Below, piece after piece: positions 22,201 to 34,200 of a stretch of DNA of 64,000 nt. The stretch's first letter is position 1. Each line of letters starts with the position of its first letter. Where the stretch lies: the NCBI GenBank assembly GCA_037893245.1, contig JBAIAA010000237.1:1364001-1428000 (forward strand), given 5' to 3'. The stretch comes from Crossaster papposus. Taxonomy: Eukaryota > Echinodermata > Asteroidea > Velatida > Solasteridae. Under the pieces are notes generated by a model, which was not told where the DNA came from, did not search any database, and saw only the letters and a list, made by a program, of their open reading frames with translations. Made by a program: the position numbers and the translations under genes.

Positions 22201-25200
22201 GTAGGTTTTTATTGCCATTAATTTTTGGAGTAATTACCTAACGTATACGATCCCTTTATAGGGACAGTATACTTTTGCAACTATCCAAAAAGGAACCAAC
22301 CAAATTAATGTTCAAAATGTACACGATGTAAAGATATTCATGACTCAAAACTCCCTGTGAAATAAAAGTAGTTGGTTCATAGTCGAAATCTTAGATTTAT
22401 TCTCAGAATGTTTTTTTTCTAGGAATATACAGAATTCACAGAGCTGACTTCGCCAGGATAGTTGTCAAGCTCCATTCTTTAGATTTTGAGAGCTTTTGCT
22501 GCACTTCAAACGATAAAAATGCACAACTGACGTGGTGTACTACATGTACAACTTTAATTTGCCCTTCACGATGTGATTACTTTTCCATACCCTTTTTAAC
22601 ATAGAACCTGACCTAGATTCTTCAATATTGATAATGGACAGGGGATTGTACTAAATACCCGTTAGTCATAGCATTATGCCGATGTCATGTGTAATTTAAC
22701 ATTTGGCTTCTCTCACTGTCCAGGATGTGAGTTGGCTTAAATAGTCTTTGATTTCGCAGAGTTGGGCACGACGATGGATTATGGATCATCGATGATTGAC
22801 TAAAACAACAAGTTTTGGAATTTTGTAGTTTCCTTTTTAAAGGATGGATTGTTTGGGTGTGAATTTCATCAGAATGTTGCATGTTGACTTTAACATTTTA
22901 CAAGAGTTTTATGAGTGAGGTGTGAAAATGTGATTTCACGATATGATTATATCGAGTATTTTTGCATGTCCCTCTTGTAAGTTCTGCCCCATTTGTAAAC
23001 ATCTGCAACCCTTTGAAAAAACTTTTTTTTTTCTTTTTTTTTTTTTGGGGGGGGGGGTGTATATGCTGTGAGTACCTTGGCTCCCCTGTCCCTACATTGT
23101 CAATAGAAAAATAGCAATTTAGCTAGGAATCTGTTATTTGGAATGAGACTAAAAAAAAAAAAAATGGGGAATGCCACAAAAGTGTTTAAAACTGACCCCG
23201 ATGTTTTATCGACCGTTTAATTTAATTAAAAAGACTACCAAATATCTTTCTTATTTGAAAGTAATAAAAGTGATTCTAAGCATCCAGCAAAATGATTGCG
23301 CTTGAGATATGTTGTAATTGTTCGGAAAAATTTAATTTTATAAAAAATGTAAACTGCCTTCTTGACATGCTCTCAAACAATAGAAATTAATAAACTGTCT
23401 CAAGTTTTATGTTTCAAGGATGGTAGCTTGTTTGAACTGCTTAGATGTGCCAACAGGTTTGAACATTCATGACTTTATTGTTTGATGTTCGTGATTGGTT
23501 ATGTAAAATGACAATCTGTAAACTGATATTTACACACTTCGACGAACTCTGCAATATCTCAGATTGTTTAACTTAACCCTAACCCCCTAGGCCTTACTTT
23601 GGGCTAAAGAACTGCGTACTACAGAATACTACTTAGTATTTTGTAGCATTGGGTCCTTCCATGACTGATGATTGGGTGTGTATTGACAGAGTACAGATAC
23701 TGCCAACCACAAAATACTAATAGTGGCAATACAGGTCAGTAATACTTACCTGGCAAAAAATGCATTAGTCCAGCCTTGACCCATTGCTGTGTCCCAAGTG
23801 ACAATTTTTGCTGTAGAGTTTAGAACACCTTACACAGCATACATGGGCCATGCACACTCAGCAAGCAGAGGGACCCAATGCTAAAACGTACTATGAGTAA
23901 AATTACTACAGGCATTGCACACAAGTCAGTGAGAGTAAGGCATACTACTTTTTACTACTAGTAGTAAAAAGTAGCATTAGGTAGGGTTAGGGTTAAGGCA
24001 CTACATTCTGTAATCCGATCCCAACACCACTCACTGATAATAAGATCAGTTTGTCAATGGAAACCCTTGAGCTGTGTGATGCACTTCAGCAAAATAAGGA
24101 AAAAGTCTAGAGAGTTATTTTGTGTGATCAGTGTTGATGTACATGTAGTGTACACACTGCCCTCAGATCTGTAGATGTATGCTCAGTATTGTTCCTTTTC
24201 CCACGAAGTGCACAAACAATTCCCTTAACAAAATCTTTCTTTTCATTTTTGATTTTTTTCTGCTTTTTAATTATACCGGCATTTGTCTCAAAGTGTGACT
24301 ATTTGATCAAGTCTTAAATCGAAAAAGTGGTAAATGTTCATTGGTAGATAGCTCCTTTCAAAACAAATTTATATATGGAAAATTATGCAAATTACGTGAA
24401 TTTTAACAGACCTACATTACATGTGTACATGTACATGTACCAAACACTAGGAAAGGGCATGATGTGATTTTGCATTCAAAGCAGACACGGTCATTAGCAG
24501 GATTTGATTTCAACAAAAGACTTCTAAAATCACTTCCAAATGCTTGAAATTCACAAATCACCTCCTCTTCTAAATTTACATCTTAGACGAAGTTTATTGA
24601 AAATCATAAAAACACATCCAATGGATAAGAATTTCAAGATTTTTACAACTAAAACCAGGATGTGAATTTGGAGCAATTGGATGGGATTTTAGAAATCCAA
24701 TATTCCTCATTTTGATGGGGTGTGATCTATCCTCAGATGCCTTCAATTTATAGTGTTATTGGACTAAAGGGGTCGCTGAACTGTTGGGGGGGGGGGGGGG
24801 GCCTTTCAATCTGCTGAAGAAACATCTGTATGGCACACAAACTTTGCAGAGGAATGCTTATTGGAAGAGGACGAAGCTTTAATATTGCGAAAAAAAGGGT
24901 TTTTGCCTGTTTTTTTTTCAAAGTCAGTCATTGCCCCATATTTCTTGGAAACTCAAAAATAGGAAAACATGAATGACTTGAGTTCAAGAGTTCCGGTACT
25001 TTCTAGACACTTTTTTAACAGAATAATTTCAAATGTATTTTTTAATTTGTTTTCTTCTTTCATTTTACCTTTTTTTTACATACATGTACACGTCTGACAA
25101 ACTTGTGTACTTTTATTAACCAGTTCGCGCCGGATGACGTATATAAATGCAAAAATTTTCCCAGATTCAAAACGGATGACGCATAAACACGCCAAGTTCA

Positions 25201-28200
25201 AGTTCGGAAATGTATGTCAGCAGCGGGCAAGGCCTGAAATGCGTGGGTGTGCTTCCCGGCACTATCAGCCTGAACACGCTTCGGGTTGAGTTTCGTTAAA
25301 AATAATCCCGCCCGTGGGCTCGGCGTTGTTAAAATAATCCAGGCGCGAACTGGTTAAAAACAAAAATACAACATTTGCAAACTTAAAAAACAAGACTACC
25401 CAATTACATCTATTATGAAATGCCTTTACTTGATATGACTGTGAAATCATGGCACCTGGTTAAAGGTAGGATACACCATTTGTAATTATCAGGAATGGGT
25501 GGATTTTGGGGTTGTATTTTATAGTAAATATCGTTTAACTGACCTGTCTGAAGTTTTACAAGTTTTACAATCATGGATGCTGAGAAAAGCACCAAAAACA
25601 GTGTTTGTTTTCAACCGGCGTCGAGCAGGTATTCTTATGTTATTTGTGTTTTTTCGCGATCGCCGTCCGACTTTCAGATGAGTAAGATATTTCTTAATAC
25701 CTGTAATTCGGTAGTAAATTATTTTTAATATGGTGTATCCTACCTTTAACTACTGTTATCAAGAAAAGTACATTTTGAGTTTGCAAAAGTGACCGGAAAT
25801 GAATTGAACTGTTAACTGGATGCGAACAATTTGCTGGCATTTTATTCTTTATTTGCAAAATATTATATAATAATAACTTGATTTTCAAAATAAGAATGTC
25901 CAAAATAGCCAACTGCACATTCAAGGCTTACAAGTACTTGTATGTAGACCAGTACATACCGGTACATAAGGCCAGATTTCTCTATGGCTCAAACCTAGAT
26001 TATTGAACAAAACATCTGTTCTATGGATGGATTTTCTCAGACCCTAGCGCCAATAATTGCCCCAAATTTTCTGAAATTGTACATACACGTACTGGTAGTT
26101 TGCAAACAGAAGCCTGGAAATTAGACCAACTACATACACTTTGTAATGTAAACAGTGCACTGATAACTTGAAAGATGCACACGCTGTGAAATTTAAGCTG
26201 TCAATGTTAATTAGAGCCTGGAAACTGACAACAGCTGCCCAGTGAAGTAAAGAGATAAATTTCTGACCAACTCCCAGAGACTAGAGTTAACACCAGAGAG
26301 GCAATTAATTTAGAAATTTTAATTAAGCATTCCACGCATGACTCTGAAAATGTGAAAAGAATGCTTAATTTACACATGACACGGTCGGACAATACATACC
26401 GCGCCGGTACCTTGTGTGTAAGGATGTAATACATTGTATTACAAAAATACAAAAAATACAACTTGTACTACCTGTACATGTAGTACATGTCTATACTGAA
26501 GATTTTCGCTGTTTAAATACCAGACTGACCAATTGACTAGACTGTTCGACTAATCGACTGACCGATAGCCTAGACTGACCGATTGAAAAGACTGACTGAT
26601 AAAAAAGACTGACCACTTACTGACTTAGGGGCCATCCAAAGTTGTCAACATTTTTAAGGTCGTACAGAGCGTACTACTTTTCAAGACCCCCCTCCCTCCC
26701 CCCAAAGTAGTACTTTTCAACATTTAGTCCAAACACCGGTAGGGCGCGGTGGGGCATTGCGTGCACGATGTCCATGCACAGCTGTGGGAACGAGTCGCAG
26801 TACAGTCGTGTCAAAGGTTATTCATTCACGTTTGGCACATTCGCGCGCTTATTCAGGGCTAGCTAGGGCATCAATGTGTGTATGTACACCGCATGGTTAA
26901 CGTTGCGCTATACGAAATCATTGACAACTCGGTCGCCGCGGCATGTAGTGCGGGCGGCGTCAAAAGTATCTCATCCTCGCAAGCTACATATAGCTCGGAG
27001 TTGCACAATAGCTGTTAACAAGGTATTTAACCATACCTGCCGAAGCAATCATTTTTGAACAGCGGACTTTGTATCGCTTCTGATTTTAACGTTGAAAATT
27101 CTTTAGAGATAAAAAAAGAAGGAAACAAAACCAATTATATAATTTTCCTTTGCTGATTGTACGGTACAAAATCAACATTTTATTCACAATTTAAAGTCGT
27201 ACGCGGCCTCCGACCCCCCTCCCCCCTGTCGTACGCTTTGTACGACCATTAAAATGTTGAAAACTTTGGACGGCCCCTTACTGACCGACAAAATGTAAAT
27301 GTTTATACATTGTGTAGTGTATACAGTAAATTAGGAAAATGATGGTGAGGAAATGTGTCCATTGTTTGGGAACAAACTTTTTTAATTTTTTTTAACGAAG
27401 ACACACTAGGTGCAACATTACATGTACAATTTCACAGGACTCCTAAGACTCCTATATTATTCACTTACAGTCAAATAAAGTATTTCATAAAAAAATTGGT
27501 TCCGGTAGTTTTTTTCTTCTGTTGTTTGCAAATTTTGCCACAACATAAACCTGTACTAGAACTGTAGCTTGTGTAGGTTGCACCGTGCAGTACGTACAGT
27601 TACATGTGTATGCATGAAAAAATAAAATCTGTAGAATTAAAAAAATAAAATCTGTATGTATACAGATTTTATTTTTTCAATTCTCTTTAGAATTTCTTAT
27701 TTTTTGGGGGGAAAAATTGGCAATTAATTCACATCATTACAAAAGGCACCACCACGCACTTCAATTGTGCATCTAGACATTGTATGAAATTTTCAAAAGT
27801 TATTTTTGTATTTGATTAATTTCCTTTCAGGTTTTTGGCTTTTCTCTGCAGTTCTTGAAAAGCCGCCCTCTCCATCAGGAGAGGCAGGTCTCTCAGTCTC
27901 ATGAATCGTTTGATTGAAATTGTCGCTGCAAATTTTAATTAAAACTTTTGTTCACTGACTTTTTTCCCCGTCCAGTCATTGTATGGCTGCCTAAACGGCT
28001 GTCAGAATCAGGTTCTAAATGGTTTGGTTTGCTGTGCGTGCGTCACTGCCTTTTGAAGTTGTGATAAATAAGAGTTGTTTATTATCGAAAGAACCGGCCG
28101 TACTCCCTGGGGCCACTGTTTTCTTTTCCCGGAACACGATTCGGTATGGAAAAAAAAGAGAAGATTGATTATTGAGATACCGGTACATGTACTGTGTTTG

Positions 28201-31200
28201 TAGCATTGTGAGTTAGGTTCAATTCTTGTTGTAAAGTAAAATGTACATCCTGCTGTTCATTCTGCTGTAAAGTTAACTGTACATTCTGCTAAGTTAACTG
28301 TGCATTCTGCTAAGTTAACTGTACATTCTGCTAAGTTAACTGTACATTCTGCTAAGTTAACCGTACATTCTGCTGTAAAGTTAACTGTACATTCTGCTAT
28401 TTTATTGTAAATTGCATTATTCTACCCCCTGTCCATCCCAGGTCTTCAAATAATATGGTGAAGTTTTGGTTGTTTTTGGCTAGATTGGAAAAAGTAGAAC
28501 GTGGCCGCAGTTAGTTTATGTACATGGAGCTGAGGCTGTCTAAAATATACCATTACCGAATATTCAAATAATCATCTACCACTATTGATAACTCAAAAAT
28601 AGAAATGTTAAAGGGATCGTGTACGTTTGGTAATAACTCCAAAAATTATTGGCAATAAAAATTTACTTGGTAAGAAGTAGAGCAGCTTTGGATAGTATAA
28701 TGCATTTTTAGAAACTGTTCACTTTGAAGCACTGCGGTTATGGAAACAAATATCACTTTTTATCCCCAAATATTTGAATCTGAGAAGCGTTACTGCCATG
28801 ACGTTTCTCAGACTGTGTATTCCAAAGCAGATTATTCTTCCTGCTTGGACATAACCGCTCTAGATTTTCGGCAATATCTCGAAATCGCTACCACCTTTTA
28901 AAATAAAATTGTTACAGGTTAGTTTTATGGTATATATCTATAACTATAAAGAATTGAAACAAACAGTGGGTTCCAATTACCAAACGTATACGATCCCTTT
29001 AAAACCCTGCCAGACCCAGCACAGTGCATCTGTGGTGACTGCTTGAACTTGCTGCACTCTGCCCACAAGTCAACGTGACAAAGCCTGCAATCTGATGCGC
29101 CTGGCAGGGTTTCAAGCCAAAATACCCTGGAGGGTTAGGGTTTTAACCAGAAATTTACAGCTATTACTTGCAAAACACTCCAGTACCCCTTATCGATTGC
29201 CACACGCAAATTTCAACTGGCGTGACGTGTTCTCCATGCAACTTTTGCAGGCTCACAGCACGCAGTTGCAGCTGGTCGTTTTTAAGATCCGAATATTCGG
29301 TCAAATGCAATCTTGAGTAATCAACATGCTAAATTAATTGAAAATGGACAGCCCTACACACAAAATTAAGTGGTCAGAGTTCTGTAGACGCACGTAAGTC
29401 TTTAAATACAACTTGAGGCATTTTAACAATTTCAGATACTGATGAAACGTTCTTTGATTATACCGATACGTCAACCGTCACATCGTGTATTCATGCGCAT
29501 GTATCTTGTACCAGTATCTTATTAAGCGTACCGTACCATTAAAGAGGCTCAGATTGGTGTGCCTCTGGGGAAACATTAGGGAGAGCCGTGATAGTATCGC
29601 GCACTCAGTCATTACGAACAACATACGAATATATTTAACTTGATTCGTGTCATCCATTGCCCCCCCCCCATATCTCCCCCCTCCTTACGTAAATAGACCT
29701 GGGGATGAGGTCGTTCACCCAAGGGCATATTTTTAATTTCCTTTCATCGTATCGATTTCTGACGTCTTGTTTGGTCACGGTGCGAAAAATATTTACGTCA
29801 ATCGACCGAGATTTGTCGGTTAGTTGAAATCAGGTTGATGACATGGCACATGGGATTGCAAAGCACACCGAACCGTATGACTTTATCAGACCCGTACATT
29901 GTACACTGTGTGAACATTGTGTAGACCTGAATGCAGTTGAATCTTTGCATGGAATCGATCATGTGCGTTCACTGCAAAATGCGGGAATTGCATAATTTAA
30001 TCAATATTTAAAGTGGGCATCAAGCGGAGACAGCTGGTGGTGTAGAATACAGATTGTGACTTCATGAACGTGATATTAAAGCTTTTGGTACAAACAAAGT
30101 GTATATGCCTGGGATGTTGTAAATTGGATGGAGTTTGATGGTAGGATACATCATTATATCAAAAATGTTTACTACCGAATTATTGAGAAATACTTTTTTT
30201 AATTATTTTGAAAGTGAATAACGATTGTAGGCATCCAGCAAAATGATTTTGCTAAATATCCTGTAAGTGAATTTTATTTTCAAAAATCACGATCCCCGGA
30301 TTGCGATCGCAAAAAAACCCAAGAACAACATAAAAACCACTGCCCGACGCCGGTTGAAACCGAATGCTGTTTTTCTTGCTTTTTTTCAGCATCTATGATT
30401 GTAAAACTTTGAACAGGTCAGTTTAACAATATTTACTATAAAATATAACCCCTAAATCCACCCATTCGTGACCATTAACCAGTTGCGTTTATATACGTCA
30501 TCCGGTGTGAACTGGTTATTTAAAGCAATTACATACCAATGGTGTCCCACAGTACCTTTAATAAAGTTGTAATCAGTTTAAAAGTTGTTCTGTCTTTAAT
30601 AACCAGTTTGCACTGGGATTATTTTGATTGGTTGTTTACCCTTTATCTTGCAATACACAGTGCCAAATACGCCAGACTATTTGGCCAATTCGGCCAACAA
30701 AATGTTTGATATCGCTTGAACAAAGCTTTGCCCAAAAATTTGTAATCGAAGACTTACAAAATTGTTTTCTCAGAATATGCAGCATTCATTCACAGAGCTA
30801 AAAACTTCATCAGGTTGTTGGTTAAGCACCTTTCTCTATATTTTGAGCACTTTTTCTGCAATTCAAACGATAAAAATGCACAACCGACAAATGGTCTATA
30901 TAAGAACTGTATAAATGCAACCCATTTAGAGAAGAAAAGCAAACTGGCACAACCAAACCTCTGTGGGTTCGGACAAAGGAGGAATCGTTGGACGCCGCGA
31001 GCAGCTCGGCATCTTGGAATTGATTTTCTTATTTACGCACACACGCACACTGTGAGATACGGTGTATCGCGGAAATGAGAATCTAGGTGACGAAGCAATT
31101 ACCGGTGATAATTTGGTTTTCTCCCGTGCAACACCTGAGTGATAAACCCTTCAGGTTGGTTGGGGCTGAATGTGTTGTATTGGGTATTGGGCAGGGAATA

Positions 31201-34200
31201 TTAAAGCACTTTAGGGAATTTGTATTTCATTGAAGTCTACCAGTAAGGTACATGTAGAAGGCATACATTGTAGTTCATCTAGTCTTGCTTTACCATAGCA
31301 ACCGACGATACCCTATTGTTTTTTCCTGTCGTCATTTGCAAAAATCTAATTATTAAGAAATATCCTATTTATTTGAAAGTAAATATTTAAAACCTTCTAC
31401 CGGTATGCCACAATTCATGTGCTGCATAAAGCGCCGGTCACAACCCACTGTGCGTGTTTTTAGTCCGTATGTTTTTGTGGAGGCCATGTTTTTCGGAAAA
31501 CGTGTGGAGGGAGTGGCAAGAGCAGGGAGGGAGTACGTCAACGCATGTCACCCGCACGGTTGTGCGAGGTGTAAGTACGTGGCCCACACGCCACGCCTGC
31601 CCGTGAGCGGTTGCGTACATCGTTTGTTGCGCAAGTGGTAAGTGAGTTGTAGGTGTTTACAACGTGCTTACAACAGACGATCTCCGTGCGATTGCCACAT
31701 TATTGTACGGAGGCCGTACTTACACGTGCTGCTCACGTACGGTGTCCTTACTCACTCGCATATAGTGCGTGCAAGTGCGCCGTCCGTAGAGCAACTGACT
31801 GTGGGAAAAATTTAAAAGACTCACACAGTCAGTGCGTTGTGCGCTCATTGGCTGTAGCACAAGTAGACAGCACGCACTTGCAAGTACGGCGGGTTGGAAC
31901 CACGGCTTTAGTCGGCACCACACAAATTCAGGAAATAAGAAATTGGTTAGCGATCATCCCGTCTAATATGCATTCATTGTCACTGAGTTAAATCACAGTG
32001 CATATGTACATGTACATGTACATAGATTAAGTCAGAATGCAAGTTGTAAATTGTAAAATTAGCCGGAGTCTGTCACGACCCACCCCACAACTAATGGTTT
32101 TTCATCCTCTGTAGACTTCTTCATCGTACGCCAATCTCCAATTTCACTAATAATGTTAATTACAAACCTCACGAAGGCCGATTGAAAAAAAAAGAAGTTT
32201 CTGTCGTTTGTATTATTTTCCAGGGGTGTACATGTACATGCGTTTGTATTGACCGGCAATCGTGGTCGTCGGACAAAAGAATTGGGAGGCAAACAATGGG
32301 TCCACGATTGACACAACGTCCACGATCTTTTCTCGTGTACAAATCCTATGGCGATCATCCGAAAACGTTAGAGTATAAACAAAAGAGGGAAGACGGTCGG
32401 ACAATACCCCGTCCACGATTGCCGGTCAAAACATAACTGTGTGTGTGTGTCTGTGTACCGGGTGCGAAATACGGTACCCTCTGGAGACTTGAACACAATG
32501 GGGACAATGGGAGGGAAAAGGTCTCCAAAGGGTAATTTCTATAGATGAATAGGTCTCCATTAGGAATTCCACGAATTAGATTTTTGGATTGTACTTAAAT
32601 TACTCAAAAACTAGGGTTAGAATGTGGGTTTGGGTTAGTGTTTGGGTTAGGGTTTGGGTTAGGGAAATTTCAACCCAGGAAAATAATTGTGGTTAAAATG
32701 GGAGCATTTTGAAAAACGTGCTCGACTTTTTAACCATTTTGTACACGAGAACAAAGCCATGTCTCCACAGTGATACAAAAACGCGAATGTGTGTACATAA
32801 ACGTGTACATGTTTTGCCATAAATGTAACTATATAGGATACCCTATTGTGTGTTCTTTTGTTCCTGTAATATAACCTAACCTCATAAACTTAGTGTACAC
32901 TTTAACGCCCGAGGACTGACAAATATTATTCGCCTATTGTGCTTCTGTCCTCCGGGGGTTATGTACCGGTAGTACATGCACAATGAATGAACATGTACTT
33001 AAATGGGACTCAGTGTCGCGACTTTTCATTAAGCTGATCTAATAATAAGGCTCACGACTTTATTGCCATAACTTAATACCAGCATCGTGCCCGATGATGG
33101 ATTGAGTGGGGACGAGAGTTCAAAACAGGCACGAATATTATCCGGCAATAAACATTATTTCATGGGGTTTGTGCTGGAGAATAATTTGTTTTCTTTAAAA
33201 TCTTGTAACAGGTTGCTATTTTAGATATTAACCCTAACTCCCTCACGGTTTTTACTAGAAAGTATCCTGAATCCGCCACAGTCCACCAATTTTGGTTTGC
33301 AAAAACTGCTGGTGTCCTGAGTCCATCAGACTCCACCAGTATGCATTCTGGAGAGATTCTGAGTCCATCATAATCCACCAGCAAAAGTTTGATGGACTGT
33401 GACGGATTCAGGATACCTACAGTAGGTGGCATACAAAAAATTGCAGTGCATTTCTCCATAGAGTCATCACAGTCCATCACCTGAATTTCTGTATCCTGAA
33501 TCCATCAAACTCCTGCAGTAACGCTAGGCTTAAAATCCTCAATCCATCACACTCCTCCAGTTGTTCAATATGGAGGTATCCTGAATCCGCTAAAATCCTC
33601 CAAAACAGGAAAGGGATTTTGATGGACTCAGGGTGGTTAGGGTTAAACAAATAAGAAGACATACATGTACATGTACACGTGTACCAACTGAAGAATTCCG
33701 GCTGATATAAATTTTGAAATTGCTTGAAAATATTGAAAGAACAAAGTGTACGGTATATTACTAGCCAAAGAAAACAAAATACAACTCCCTCATAAAAGTT
33801 TACATCAATTGTTTTTATTGTAATTTCAAAAATGAATGGACTCGGAGATTAGTGTTTCATAGCAAATATTTTTTTCACTCGCCTATTAGGCCTCTTAAAA
33901 TTAATAAAAAGTTTACATCGCCGTCCGTCCCGATTTTTCGCTCCGTCCCGATATTTTTTATATTTTATATTTTTTCTAAAACTGTCTTTTTCTACTTCTG
34001 TGCATGCAATTGATGGTCTAAAATCGTTGATAACAACTGCGCGCGCCATGCAGTGCTTGTAGGAAGACGTACGCGATCGCTTCATCAAAACCCGCCTTCA
34101 GAAAAGTCGCATCACGTGGCTGACGGCATGCAATAGCGTGCTCTGCAAAGATCGTCGGTCAACTGGGCAAGTCGCTGCACGCTGGACATGACAGGTGGCT

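Noticed and set aside
22259-28607. Further coding exons of PITPNC1 in the first half of the intron
   Set aside because: No stretch resembling the PITP domain was found there, and exon 1 (phase 0 end) joins exon 2 at 60869 exactly as in the known protein.
31405-31991. Two adjacent cysteine-rich open frames
   Set aside because: They lie in a GC-rich possible inverted-repeat element, have no recognisable domain and no supporting splice sites.
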